A program made the translations under genes and the position numbers. From Halomonas halophila (lineage in GTDB: Bacteria > Pseudomonadota > Gammaproteobacteria > Pseudomonadales > Halomonadaceae): DNA of 64,000 nt. The notes below the pieces were generated by a model. The model worked only from the letters and a program-made list of their open reading frames with translations, searched no databases and was not told where the DNA came from. Where the stretch lies: assembly GCF_030406665.1 (NCBI RefSeq), contig NZ_CP129121.1, forward strand, positions 2,356,001 through 2,420,000. The letters run 5' to 3'. Below, piece by piece: positions 37,852 through 46,680 of the stretch (position 1 is its first letter; every line of letters starts with the position of its first letter).

Positions 37852-38889
37852 TCAGTCGCTGGAGAGCAGTTCAAACGTATGCTGATCGATCATCTCGAGG
37901 GCCTTGCCGCCGCCGCGGGCCACGCAGGTCAGCGGGTCCTCGGCGACGACCACCGGCAGGCCGCTCTCCTCGGCGATCAGCTTGTCGAGATCGCGCAGCA
38001 GCGCACCGCCGCCGGTCAGCACCAGGCCGCGCTCGGCGATGTCGGAGGCCAGCTCGGGGGGCGACTGTTCCAGCGCGCTCTTCACCGCCGCGACGATGGA
38101 GCCCAGGGTCTCCTGCAGGGCGTCGAGGATCTCGTGGGAATTCAGGGTGAAGCTGCGCGGAATGCCCTCGGCCAGGTTGCGGCCGCGCACGTCGATCTCG
38201 CGCAGCTCGCCGCCGGGGTAGGCGCAGCCGATCTCTTCCTTGATCCGCTCGGCGGTGGACTCGCCGATCAGGCTGCCGTAGTGGCGACGCACGTAGGCGA
38301 TGATCGCCTCGTCGAAACGGTCGCCACCGACGCGGATGGACTCGGAATAGACCACGCCGTTGAGCGAGATGATGGCGATCTCGCTGGTGCCACCGCCGAT
38401 GTCGACAACCATCGAGCCCTGGGCTTCCTCGACCGGCAGACCGGCGCCGATGGCCGCGGCCATGGGCTCCTCGATCAGGAACACCTCACGGGCGCCGGCG
38501 CCCTCGGCGGATTCCTTGATGGCGCGGCGCTCGACCTGGGTCGACATGCAGGGCACGCAGACCAATACCCGCGGGCTCGGCGTCAGGAAGGTGCTCTGAT
38601 GGACCTTGCGGATGAAGTACTGCAGCATCTGCTCGGTCACGGTGAAGTCGGCGATGACGCCGTCCTTCATCGGGCGGATGGCGGTGATGTTGCCCGGTGT
38701 GCGGCCCAGCATGCGCTTGGCGTCGGCACCCACGGCGGCCACGCTGCGCATGTTGCCGGACTGGCGGATCGCCACCACCGACGGCTCGTCGAGCACGATG
38801 CCGCGCCCGCGGACGTAAATCAGCGTATTGGCCGTCCCCAGGTCGATCGACAGATCGCTGGAAAACAGCCCCCTCAAACGTTTGAACAT
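37852..38889 (-). CDS. mreB: Rod shape-determining protein MreB (actin homologue)
   Basis: A 345-residue actin-fold ATPase (E. coli 347). The phosphate-1 motif DLGTANTLIYVRGRGIVLDEPSVVAI follows the membrane-binding helix MFKRLRGLFSSDLS, and VVDIGGGTSEIA and GLVLTGGGALLRDLD are the phosphate-2 and adenosine motifs. It forms membrane filaments that organise lateral cell-wall synthesis. The open frame extends 54 codons upstream of the ATG used here. Confidence 0.97.
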   Translation of the reverse strand: MFKRLRGLFSSDLSIDLGTANTLIYVRGRGIVLDEPSVVAIRQSGNMRSVAAVGADAKRMLGRTPGNITAIRPMKDGVIADFTVTEQMLQYFIRKVHQSTFLTPSPRVLVCVPCMSTQVERRAIKESAEGAGAREVFLIEEPMAAAIGAGLPVEEAQGSMVVDIGGGTSEIAIISLNGVVYSESIRVGGDRFDEAIIAYVRRHYGSLIGESTAERIKEEIGCAYPGGELREIDVRGRNLAEGIPRSFTLNSHEILDALQETLGSIVAAVKSALEQSPPELASDIAERGLVLTGGGALLRDLDKLIAEESGLPVVVAEDPLTCVARGGGKALEMIDQHTFELLSSD

Positions 38890-38933
38890 GAAGTCGTTAC
38901 CTAGTGCAGACCGGGGACCCTGTGCGGGGGCAA

Positions 38934-38962
38934 ACCGTATCACTGCACCCCCCCAGCGGCAA
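38934..38962 (-). promoter_or_regulatory. Candidate promoter of mreB
   Basis: On the minus strand TTGCCG and TACGGT are separated by 17 bases that include a run of seven Gs, about 45 bases before mreB. The divergent gatC promoter must share this 160-base region; an extended -10 (TGTGATAAC) about 45 bases before gatC is a weak candidate for it. Confidence 0.5.
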
Positions 38963-39049
38963 GCGCCACGCCCCTGGCCCCTGCCCGCCGTGACGCGAAT
39001 GTGATAACTTCTGCGGTCTTTTCTGCCACCCTTTCGAGGACACCCGATC

Positions 39050-39337
39050 ATGGCGCTTGAACACGCAGACGTTCTCCGGGCCGCCCACCTGGCCCGTCTC
39101 GGCCTGGACGAGGGTGAGGCCGACCGCTACCTCGACGACCTGGGCCGCATCCTGGAGATGGCCGACCAGCTGCAGTCGATCGACACCGACGGCGTCGCCC
39201 CGCTGGCCCACCCGCTGGACGCCACCCAGCGCCTGCGCGCCGACGAGGTCACCGAGGCCGACCAGCGCGAGACCTTCCAGCGCTGCGCCCCCGCGGTGGA
39301 GAACGGCCTCTATCTGGTGCCGCGAGTCGTCGAATGA
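39050..39337 (+). CDS. gatC: Asp/Glu-tRNA amidotransferase subunit C
   Basis: A 95-residue GatC, the small stabilising subunit of the GatCAB transamidase that converts Asp-tRNA(Asn) and/or Glu-tRNA(Gln) to the amides. It begins ALEHADVLRAAHLARLGLDE and contains PLAHPLDATQRLRADEV, both typical. It opens gatCAB, divergent from mreB, as in Pseudomonas. Confidence 0.95.
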   Translation: MALEHADVLRAAHLARLGLDEGEADRYLDDLGRILEMADQLQSIDTDGVAPLAHPLDATQRLRADEVTEADQRETFQRCAPAVENGLYLVPRVVE

Positions 39338-39388
39338 CCGCCTCCCTCTTTCGTCGTCAATGACATGTCATCACGGAGCCCCGGCCCC

Positions 39389-40849
39389 ATGCACGACCAG
39401 ACACTGACCGGACTCGCCGCCGCCCTGGCGGCCGGCGAGTTCTCCAGCCGCGAGCTGACCGAACATCTGCTCGCGCGCATCGAGCGCCATGACGGCGCGC
39501 TCAACAGCTTTATCACCGTTACTGGCGATGCCGCGCTCGAAGCAGCGGATCGCGCCGATGCCGCCCGCGCGCTCGGTGAGGCCGGCCCGCTGACCGGCCT
39601 CCCGCTGGCACTGAAGGACATCTTCTGCACTCGGGGCGTCAAGACCAGCTGCGGCTCGAAGATGCTCGACAACTTCGACGCGCCCTACGACGCCACCGTG
39701 GTCGAGAAACTGGCCGCGGCCGGCACCCTGAGTCTCGGCAAGACCAACATGGACGAGTTCGCCATGGGCTCGTCCAACGAGAACAGCTTCTATGGCGCGG
39801 TGAAGAACCCCTGGGACCTCGGCGCCGTGCCCGGCGGCAGCTCCGGCGGCAGCGCCGCCGCGGTGGCCGCGGGCCTGGTGCCGGCGGCGCTCGGCACCGA
39901 CACCGGCGGCTCGATCCGTCAGCCGGCGGCCTTCTGCGGCATCACCGGCCTGAAGCCGACCTACGGTCGCGTGTCGCGCTACGGCATGATCGCCTACGCC
40001 TCGAGCCTCGACCAGGCCGGCCCCATGGCCCGCACCGCCGAGGACTGCGCCCACCTGCTCGGCGCCATCGCCGGCCACGACCTGCGCGACTCCACCAGCG
40101 TGGCGCGCGGCGTGCCGGACTACACCGAGGGCCTCGACGCCCCGCTGTCCGGCCTCAAGATCGGCCTGCCCAAGGAGTACTTCGGCGACGGCCTTTCCGC
40201 CGAGGTCGAGAGCGCGGTGCGCGAGGCGATCGCGGTCTACGAATCGCTCGGCGCCACGGTGCGCGAGGTCAGCCTGCCGCATACCCACTATGCGATCCCG
40301 GCCTACTACGTGATCGCGCCGGCCGAGGCCTCCTCCAATCTGTCGCGCTTCGACGGCGTGCGCTTCGGCCACCGCTGCGAGAACCCGACCGACCTGATCG
40401 ACCTCTACAAGCGCTCCCGGGGCGAGGGCTTCGGCGAGGAGGTCAAGCGGCGCATCCTGATCGGCACCCACACCCTCTCCGAGGGCTTCTTCGACGCCTA
40501 CTACAAGCAGGCGCAGAAGGTCCGCCGCCTGATCCGCCAGGACTTCCTCGACGCCTTCGAGGAGGTCGACGTGCTGATGGGCCCGGCCTCGCCGACCCCG
40601 GCCTTCGACCTGGGCGCCAACAAGGACCCGGTGTCGATGTACCTGCAGGACATCTACACCATCGCCGTCAACCTGGCCGGCATCCCCGGCATCAGCGTGC
40701 CGGCCGGCTTCGCCGGCGGCCGCCCCGTGGGCCTGCAGATCCTCGGCACCCACTTCGCCGAGGCCCAGCTGCTCAACGTCGCCCACCAGTTCCAGCAGGC
40801 CACCGACTGGCACCTGCGCCGTCCCGACCTCGCCGAGGAGACCGCCTGA
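39389..40849 (+). CDS. gatA: Asp/Glu-tRNA amidotransferase subunit A
   Basis: A 486-residue amidase-signature enzyme that releases ammonia from glutamine. The Ser-cisSer-Lys catalytic set is visible: Lys in ALKDIFCTRG, the Ser pair in PGGSSGGSAAAVAAG and TDTGGSIRQPAAFCG. The ATG at 39389 (GGAG upstream) was chosen over an in-frame ATG 24 bases earlier because the protein then begins with the usual MHDQTL. The stop overlaps gatB by one base. Confidence 0.96.
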   Translation: MHDQTLTGLAAALAAGEFSSRELTEHLLARIERHDGALNSFITVTGDAALEAADRADAARALGEAGPLTGLPLALKDIFCTRGVKTSCGSKMLDNFDAPYDATVVEKLAAAGTLSLGKTNMDEFAMGSSNENSFYGAVKNPWDLGAVPGGSSGGSAAAVAAGLVPAALGTDTGGSIRQPAAFCGITGLKPTYGRVSRYGMIAYASSLDQAGPMARTAEDCAHLLGAIAGHDLRDSTSVARGVPDYTEGLDAPLSGLKIGLPKEYFGDGLSAEVESAVREAIAVYESLGATVREVSLPHTHYAIPAYYVIAPAEASSNLSRFDGVRFGHRCENPTDLIDLYKRSRGEGFGEEVKRRILIGTHTLSEGFFDAYYKQAQKVRRLIRQDFLDAFEEVDVLMGPASPTPAFDLGANKDPVSMYLQDIYTIAVNLAGIPGISVPAGFAGGRPVGLQILGTHFAEAQLLNVAHQFQQATDWHLRRPDLAEETA

Positions 40850-42315
40850 TGCAATGGGAAACCGTGATCGGGCTGGAGGTCCACGTCCAGCTCGCCACCC
40901 GCTCCAAGATCTTCTCCGGCGCCTCCACCGCGTTCGGCGCCGAGCCCAACACCCAGGCCTGCGCCGTCGACCTGGGCCTGCCGGGCGTGCTGCCGGTGCT
41001 CAACGAGCAGGCAGTGGCCATGGCCGTGCAGTTCGGCCTCGGCATCCACGCCGAGATCCCCGAGGTCTCGGTGTTCGACCGCAAGAACTACTTCTACCCG
41101 GACCTGCCCAAGGGCTACCAGACCAGCCAGATGTATGAGCCGATCGTCGGCCCGGGCGAGGTCGAGATCCTGCTCGACGACGGCGAGAGCAAGCGCATCC
41201 GCGTGCATCACGCCCACCTCGAGGAGGACGCCGGCAAGTCGCTCCACGAGGACTTCCACGGCATGACCGGCATCGACCTCAACCGCGCCGGCACGCCGCT
41301 GCTGGAGATCGTCTCCGAGCCGGACATGCGCTCGGCCAAGGAGGCCGCGGCCTACCTCAAGGCGATCCATTCCATCGTGACCTATCTGGGCATCAGCGAC
41401 GGCAACATGGCCGAGGGTTCGATGCGCTGCGACGTCAACGTCTCGGTGCGCCCCAAGGGCCAGGAAGCCTTCGGTACCCGCGCCGAGATCAAGAACGTCA
41501 ACTCCTTCCGCTTCGTCGAGCGTGCCATCGAGTTCGAGGTCGAGCGCCAGATCGAGCTGCTCGAGGACGGCGGCACGGTGGTCCAGGAGACCCGTCTCTA
41601 CGACCCCGAGGCCGACGAGACCCGCAGCATGCGCACCAAGGAGGAGGCCAACGACTACCGTTACTTCCCCTGCCCCGACCTGCTGCCGGTGGTGCTCGAC
41701 CAGGCCTACGTCGACCACCTGCGCGGCCAGCTGCCGGAACTGCCGGCCGCCAAGCGCGAGCGCTTCCAGGGCGAGCTCGGCCTCTCCGCCTACGACGCCG
41801 GCGTGCTCTCGGCGAGCCGTGCCATGGCCGAGTACTTCGAGCGCGTTCATGCGGTCTGTGGCGACGCCAAGCAGGCCGCCAACTGGGTCCAGGGCGAGCT
41901 GTCCGGCGCCCTGAACCGCGAGGGCCTGGCGATCGTCGACAGCCCGGTCTCCGCCGACCAGCTCGGCGGCCTGATCGTCCGGGTGCTGGACGACACCATC
42001 AACGGCAAGGCCGCCAAGCAGGTGTTCCAGGCGCTGTGGCACGGCGAAGGCGGGGGAGAAAACAACAGCGCCGACGCCATCATCGAGGCCAAGGGGCTGA
42101 AGCAGGTCACCGACACCGGCGCCATCGAGGCCATGATCGATCAGGTGATCGCGGACAGTCCGGCCCAGGTCGCCCAGTACCGCGACGCCGAGCCGGACAA
42201 GCGCGGCAAGATGATCGGCTACTTCGTCGGCCAGGTGATGAAGGCCTCCCGCGGCACCGCCAACCCCCAGCAGGTCAACGCCCTGCTCAAGGAAAAGCTC
42301 GACGCCCTGTGCTGA
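40849..42315 (+). CDS. gatB: Asp/Glu-tRNA amidotransferase subunit B
   Basis: A 488-residue GatB, which phosphorylates the tRNA-bound acid and amidates it. The cradle domain begins WETVIGLEVHVQLATRSKIFSG; NRAGTPLLEIVSEPDMR and GSMRCDVNVSVRP are conserved. The C-terminal tail region of the YqeY type (about residues 335-488, KAAKQVFQALW and VNALLKEKL) contacts tRNA. Full length. Confidence 0.96.
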   Translation: MQWETVIGLEVHVQLATRSKIFSGASTAFGAEPNTQACAVDLGLPGVLPVLNEQAVAMAVQFGLGIHAEIPEVSVFDRKNYFYPDLPKGYQTSQMYEPIVGPGEVEILLDDGESKRIRVHHAHLEEDAGKSLHEDFHGMTGIDLNRAGTPLLEIVSEPDMRSAKEAAAYLKAIHSIVTYLGISDGNMAEGSMRCDVNVSVRPKGQEAFGTRAEIKNVNSFRFVERAIEFEVERQIELLEDGGTVVQETRLYDPEADETRSMRTKEEANDYRYFPCPDLLPVVLDQAYVDHLRGQLPELPAAKRERFQGELGLSAYDAGVLSASRAMAEYFERVHAVCGDAKQAANWVQGELSGALNREGLAIVDSPVSADQLGGLIVRVLDDTINGKAAKQVFQALWHGEGGGENNSADAIIEAKGLKQVTDTGAIEAMIDQVIADSPAQVAQYRDAEPDKRGKMIGYFVGQVMKASRGTANPQQVNALLKEKLDALC

Positions 42316-42322
42316 GCCCCGA

Positions 42323-42347
42323 GGGGCGGGCCTGACCGGCCCGCCCC
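42323..42347 (+). terminator. Hairpin after gatB
   Basis: Ten-base arms GGGGCGGGCC/GGCCCGCCCC around TGACC lie eight bases past the gatB stop. No T run follows, and the next gene is on the same strand 20 bases on. Confidence 0.6.
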
Positions 42348-42368
42348 GTCGACTTCAGAGGATGAACC

Positions 42369-42920
42369 ATGGCAGAAGACGTCGGCGCGCGATTGCGTGC
42401 CCTGCGTAAACTGAGAGGCATCTCCCAGCGCGAACTGGCCAAGCGCTGTGGCGTCACCCACTCCAGCCTGTCGCTCATCGAGCAGGGCAAGGTCAGCCCC
42501 TCGGTGAGCTCACTGAAGAAGATCCTCGATGCCATCCCCATGAGCGTCGGCGACTTCTTCACCATGGACCTGGAGAGCCGCGACCAGGTGTTCTATTCGG
42601 CCGACGAGCTGGCCGACGTGGGCAGCGGCGACGTCATCTACAAGCTGGTCGGCGGCAATCGCACCGCCCGCGCGCTGAACTTCATGGTCGAGACCTATCC
42701 CCCGGGGGCCGACACCGGCCGCGAGATGATCGCCCACCAGGGCGAGGAAGCCGGCGTAGTGCTGGAGGGCGAGATCGAGATCACCATCGGCGCCGAGACC
42801 CGCGTGCTGACCTCCGGCGAGGCCTACTACTTCGACACCAACGTCCCCCATCGCTTTCGCAACGTCGGCGAGGTCGCCTGCCGACTGGTCAGCTGCGCCA
42901 CCCCGGCCCGCAGCTTCTGA
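42369..42920 (+). CDS. puuR: XRE-cupin transcriptional regulator, PuuR-like
   Basis: A 183-residue regulator with an N-terminal XRE-type helix-turn-helix (about residues 6-60; ISQRELAKRCGVTHSSLSLIEQGKVSPSVSSLKKI) and a C-terminal cupin effector domain (about 108-178; EEAGVVLEGEIEITIG, then YYFDTNVPHRFRN). This is the architecture and approximate size of PuuR (185 in E. coli), the repressor of putrescine utilisation, and a puuD-spuC-puuC operon begins about 4.5 kb away. Its ligand is inferred from context; other cupin regulators share the fold. Confidence 0.75.
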   Translation: MAEDVGARLRALRKLRGISQRELAKRCGVTHSSLSLIEQGKVSPSVSSLKKILDAIPMSVGDFFTMDLESRDQVFYSADELADVGSGDVIYKLVGGNRTARALNFMVETYPPGADTGREMIAHQGEEAGVVLEGEIEITIGAETRVLTSGEAYYFDTNVPHRFRNVGEVACRLVSCATPARSF

Positions 42921-42977
42921 ACGTGGCGACGCCCCGGCACCACCGCCGGACATCGCCCCCCACCCCGGGAGATCCCC

Positions 42978-43187
42978 ATGCCGAACGTCAACATCCAGCT
43001 GATCGAAGGCCGCAGCGCCGAGCAGAAGGAAGCCCTGATCGAGAAGATCACCGCGGCCTGCGTCGAGGCCATCGACTGCACCCCGGAGAGCGTGCGCATC
43101 GTGCTCTCCGACATCGCGCCCCAGGACTTCGGCCTGAGCGGCGAGTCGGTCGCCAAGCGCCGCGCCGATCAGGACACGACGGCCTAA
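42978..43187 (+). CDS. 4-oxalocrotonate tautomerase family protein
   Basis: A 69-residue tautomerase: the catalytic Pro is the residue after the initiator Met (MPNVNIQLIEGRSAEQKEAL), followed by the basic/helix segment LIEKITAACVEAIDC and SVRIVLSDIAPQDFG. Monomers of this size form hexamers with Pro1 acting as the base. The natural substrate is unknown; there is no aromatic meta-cleavage pathway nearby. It lies 57 bases after the PuuR-like gene and has its own ribosome-binding site. Confidence 0.85.
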   Translation: MPNVNIQLIEGRSAEQKEALIEKITAACVEAIDCTPESVRIVLSDIAPQDFGLSGESVAKRRADQDTTA

Positions 43188-43282
43188 TCCTCCCCCCTTT
43201 CCCGGATGAGGCGTGGGGCGGACGACTCCACGCACCGCGCCTCGATCGGGTCATTCGCCAGGCCAGCCGGCCACCGCCGCTT

Positions 43283-43450
43283 TCAGCTCTTCTGCCGCTC
43301 AATCTCCGCCCGCAGCGCCTCGGCCTGCTCGGTCAGCACCGCATTGGACCGCATGTCACCGTTGCGTGCAGCCGTCATGGCCTCCTCCAGCTTCTGCTCG
43401 TACTGCCGCTGGAGCTTCTTAAGCGGGTCTCGCTTGAGCCAGTTCAACAT
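43283..43450 (-). CDS. Small DUF6435-like protein (55 residues)
   Basis: A short minus-strand gene with an excellent ribosome-binding site (GGAGGAAA before the ATG). The product is a 55-residue, highly charged, helical protein beginning MLNWLKRDPLKKLQRQYEQ, with the conserved-looking segments KLEEAMTAARNGDM and LTEQAEALRAEIERQ. This pattern matches the small DUF6435 / Lacal_2735-type family found across proteobacteria and other phyla. The function is unknown. It converges with the tautomerase gene. Confidence 0.8.
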   Translation of the reverse strand: MLNWLKRDPLKKLQRQYEQKLEEAMTAARNGDMRSNAVLTEQAEALRAEIERQKS

Positions 43451-43479
43451 GCCATTTCCTCCGCAAGAGCCAGAATTTC

Positions 43480-43505
43480 GTACAACTTAGAAACAACCAT
43501 TGTAC
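43480..43505. promoter_or_regulatory. GTACAA/TTGTAC inverted repeat upstream of the DUF6435 gene
   Basis: GTACAA and TTGTAC are six-base inverted half-sites 14 bases apart, in an AT-richer stretch 30-55 bases upstream of the small gene. TACAAT on the minus strand within it would make a good -10. It could be an operator or a transcript hairpin. Confidence 0.35.
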
Positions 43506-43666
43506 AAGAAAATTCCGCTCCCGGCGCTCATTCGACGCCCCCATAACGAGCCGGCCGACGATCGCCTGACGAGGTGACGGGTGTGCCACGCGGCGAACAG
43601 CGCCGCAATCCTTCCCCCCCCTGGCCGCCGCCCAGGACGCCGTTTCCTGACCGAGCCCGCGGCACG

Positions 43667-43698
43667 AAAAAAGCCGGCCGCGGCGAACCGCGGCCGGC
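43667..43698 (-). terminator. Rho-independent terminator of puuD-spuC-puuC
   Basis: Eleven-base arms GCCGGCCGCGG/CCGCGGCCGGC close a TTCG tetraloop on the minus strand, followed by six Ts. It lies 45 bases after the puuC stop. Confidence 0.92.
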
Positions 43699-43743
43699 AA
43701 GTCGAGGGTTCCCCTCCCCCATCAGTGCTCCAGGCTCCGCCCC

Positions 43744-45255
43744 TCAGGGCGCCAGCGTCATCCACACGCTCTTGAGATCGGAGTACTCTTCCAGCGAGTG
43801 ATGCGACTTGTCGCGCCCGTTGCCCGACTGCTTGACCCCGCCGAAGGGCACCGTCTGGTCCATGTCCGCCCAGTTGTTGACGAACACCTGGCCCGAGCGC
43901 AGCCGGCGCGTGACGCGCATGATGCGATCGATGTCCTGGCTCCACAGCCCGGCCGCCAGGCCGTAGTCGCTGTCGTTGGCGAGCCGCACCGCCTCGTCCT
44001 CGCTGTCGAAGCCGAACACCGACAGCACCGGGCCGAAGATCTCCTCGCGGCCGATGGCCATGGTCTCGGTGACGCCGTCGAACACCGTCGGCGGGATAAA
44101 CAGCCCCTTGCCCTCGATGGCGGTGGCCTCGCCACCGGCGCGCAGGGTCGCGCCCTCCGCCACGCCGCGGCGGATATAGTCGAGCACCCGCTCGTACTGG
44201 GCCTGGTCGACCATCGCACCCATGAAGCTGTCCGGGTCCAGCGGGTCGCCGGGCTGCATGCGCTCGGCGGCGGCCAGCACCTTGTCGACGAAGGCCTCGC
44301 GAATGCTGTTTTCGACCAGCAGCCGCGAGCCGGCGATGCACACCTCGCCCTGGTTGTGGAAGATCGCCCCGGCGGCGTGCTCGGCGACCCTGTCGAGATC
44401 CTTGCAGTCGGCAAACACCAGGTTCGGGCTCTTGCCGCCGCACTCCAGGAACACCTTCTTGAGATTGGACTGGCCGGCGTACTGCATCAGCTGCTTGCCG
44501 ACCCCGGTCGAGCCGGTGAAGGCCAGGCAGTCGACGTCCATCGACAGCGCCAGCGCCTTGCCCACGGTATGGCCGAAGCCCGGCAGCACCTGGAACACGC
44601 CGCGCGGCAGGCCCGCCTCGCGGGCCAGGCTGGCCAGGCGCAGCGCCGACAGCGGCGACTTCTCCGAGGGCTTCAAGATTACGCTGTTGCCGGCGGCGAG
44701 CGCCGGGCCGATCTTCCAGGCGGTCATCATCAGCGGGAAGTTCCACGGCACGATGGAGGCCACCACCCCCAGCGGTTCGCGCAGCACCAGCCCCAGGCTC
44801 TCCTCGCCGGTGGGCGCGACTTCGCCGTAGAGCTTGTCGATGGACTCGGCATGGTGACGAATGCAGCCGATGGCGCCGGCCATGTCGCCGAGCGAACTTC
44901 CGACCGGCTTGCCCATGTCCAGGGTGTCGAGCAGCGCCAGCTCGTGCCGATGGGCCTCCATCAGTTCGGCCAGGCGCAGCAGCACGGCCTTGCGCTGGCC
45001 CGGGGCCAGGCGCGACCACTCGCCGGCGTCGAAGGCGCGCCGGGCGGCCGATACCGCCCGTTCGGCGTCGGCGGCGTCGCAGCTCGCCACCTCGGCCAGC
45101 GCCTCGCCGGTGGCCGGGTTGACGGTGGTCAGGGTCGCGCCGTCGACGGCGTCGACGAAGGCATCGTCGACGTAGGCGCGGGTCTCGAAGCCTTGCTCGA
45201 CCAGCGAGGCGGCCAGCGCCTTCCAGTCGTCACGGGTCGTCGGGGCGGGGCTCAT
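43744..45255 (-). CDS. puuC: Gamma-glutamyl-aminobutyraldehyde dehydrogenase PuuC
   Basis: A 503-residue NAD(P)-dependent aldehyde dehydrogenase. The general base is Glu271 in VFLECGGKSPNLV and the nucleophile is Cys306 in NQGEVCIAGSRL; the coenzyme site is around SIVPWNFPLMMTAWK and LAFTGSTGVGK. The sequence fits the PuuC/KauB type that oxidises 4-(gamma-glutamylamino)butanal or 4-aminobutanal. It is the last gene of the operon, with an ATGA overlap with the aminotransferase gene. Confidence 0.9.
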   Translation of the reverse strand: MSPAPTTRDDWKALAASLVEQGFETRAYVDDAFVDAVDGATLTTVNPATGEALAEVASCDAADAERAVSAARRAFDAGEWSRLAPGQRKAVLLRLAELMEAHRHELALLDTLDMGKPVGSSLGDMAGAIGCIRHHAESIDKLYGEVAPTGEESLGLVLREPLGVVASIVPWNFPLMMTAWKIGPALAAGNSVILKPSEKSPLSALRLASLAREAGLPRGVFQVLPGFGHTVGKALALSMDVDCLAFTGSTGVGKQLMQYAGQSNLKKVFLECGGKSPNLVFADCKDLDRVAEHAAGAIFHNQGEVCIAGSRLLVENSIREAFVDKVLAAAERMQPGDPLDPDSFMGAMVDQAQYERVLDYIRRGVAEGATLRAGGEATAIEGKGLFIPPTVFDGVTETMAIGREEIFGPVLSVFGFDSEDEAVRLANDSDYGLAAGLWSQDIDRIMRVTRRLRSGQVFVNNWADMDQTVPFGGVKQSGNGRDKSHHSLEEYSDLKSVWMTLAP

Positions 45256-46649
45256 GCGCGGGTCTCCTCTCGCGGGGCGTTGTCGGTCACCGAATGCTCG
45301 GCCAGGCGAGCCGCGGTCTCGTCGAGCGCCTGGCGGGCCAGGCGCACCAGTTCATCGATCTCGTCGCGGGTGATCACCAGGGGCGGCGAGATGATCATGG
45401 TATCGCCCACCGAGCGCATCACCAGCCCCGCCTCGAAGCACAGATCGCGGCACAGGTTGCCGGCGCCCAGCGACTTGTCGAAGCGCGTACCCGAGGCCTT
45501 GTCGGCGACCAGCTCCAGGGCGCCCATCAGCCCCAGCGAGCGCGCCTCGCCGACGATGGGATGCTCGCCCAGCTCGGCCCAGCGCCGGGCCAGATAGGGC
45601 CCCAGATCATCGCGCACGCGATCGACCACGCCCTCGGCCTCCAGCAGCTCCAGGTTCTTCAGCGCCACGGCGGCGCAGGTGGGATGCCCCGAGTAGGTGA
45701 AACCGTGGAAGAACTCGCCCCCCTCCTCGATCAGGGCCTCGGCCACCCGATCGCCGACCAGCACGCCGCCGATCGGCAGGTAGCCCGAGGAAAGCCCCTT
45801 GGCGATCGGCATCAGGTCCGGCTCGAGGCCGAAGTGCTGACTGCCGAACCACTCGCCGAGGCGACCGAAGCCACAGATCACCTCATCGGCGACCAGCAGG
45901 ATGTCGTACTTGGCCAGCACGGCCTTCACCGCCGGCCAGTAGCTCGCCGGCGGCATGATGGCGCCGCCGGCCCCCTGGACCGGCTCGGCGATGAAGGCGG
46001 CGACGTTCTCCTCGCCGAGCTCGAGGATCTTGTCCTCCAGCGCCTCGGCGCAGCGGCGCCCGAAGGCCTCCGGCGACAGGTCACGGCCCTCGCCAAACCA
46101 ATAGGGCTGCGCGACATGGGCGATCTCCGGCACGCAGGGCCCACCCTGGTCGTGCATGGGCGCCATGCCGCCGAGGCTCATGCCGGCCAGGGTGGAACCG
46201 TGATAGCCGTTCTCGCGGCCGATGACCCAGCGCTTGCCGGGGCGCCCCTTCAGCGCCCAGTAGCGGCGCACCATGCGCAGCACGGTGTCGTTGGCCTCGG
46301 AACCCGAGCCGGTGAAGAAGACATGATTGACGTGTGCCGGGGCGAGCTCACAGAGCTTCCCGGCCAGCTGCAGGGCCGGCGGATGCGTGGTCTTGAAGAA
46401 GGTGTTGTAGTAGGGCAGCCGCTCGAGCTGAGCGGTCGCCGCCTCGACCAGCTCGCGACGGCCGTAACCCAGGTTCACGCACCACAGTCCCGCCATGCCG
46501 TCGAGGATACGGTGCCCCTCGCTGTCGTGGATGTAGACGCCCTCGGCATGGGTCACGACGCGGCTGCCCTCCTCGCCCAGCGCCTTGAAATCGGTGAACG
46601 GATGAAGATGATGCGCGCGGTCGCGGGCCTGATATTGCGATGTCTGCAT
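45252..46649 (-). CDS. spuC: Polyamine/putrescine-pyruvate aminotransferase (SpuC type)
   Basis: A 465-residue class III PLP aminotransferase. The PLP-binding Lys is in PIAKGLSSGYLP, GSGSEANDTVLRMVRRYW is the cofactor-phosphate loop, and DEVICGFGR holds the ring-contacting Asp. This subfamily in pseudomonads (SpuC) moves the amino group of putrescine or cadaverine to pyruvate, giving 4-aminobutanal. In the same operon as puuD and puuC, it suggests a transamination route parallel to gamma-glutamylation. The start follows AAGGAG. Confidence 0.87.
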   Translation of the reverse strand: MQTSQYQARDRAHHLHPFTDFKALGEEGSRVVTHAEGVYIHDSEGHRILDGMAGLWCVNLGYGRRELVEAATAQLERLPYYNTFFKTTHPPALQLAGKLCELAPAHVNHVFFTGSGSEANDTVLRMVRRYWALKGRPGKRWVIGRENGYHGSTLAGMSLGGMAPMHDQGGPCVPEIAHVAQPYWFGEGRDLSPEAFGRRCAEALEDKILELGEENVAAFIAEPVQGAGGAIMPPASYWPAVKAVLAKYDILLVADEVICGFGRLGEWFGSQHFGLEPDLMPIAKGLSSGYLPIGGVLVGDRVAEALIEEGGEFFHGFTYSGHPTCAAVALKNLELLEAEGVVDRVRDDLGPYLARRWAELGEHPIVGEARSLGLMGALELVADKASGTRFDKSLGAGNLCRDLCFEAGLVMRSVGDTMIISPPLVITRDEIDELVRLARQALDETAARLAEHSVTDNAPREETRA

Positions 46650-46680
46650 GATGATTCTCCTTGATGACACTCGCGGCCGA

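Noticed and set aside
43419..43700. A 93-codon minus-strand frame before the small DUF6435 gene
   Set aside because: It runs through the terminator of puuC and the promoter region of the small gene, has no ribosome-binding site and no recognisable sequence features.
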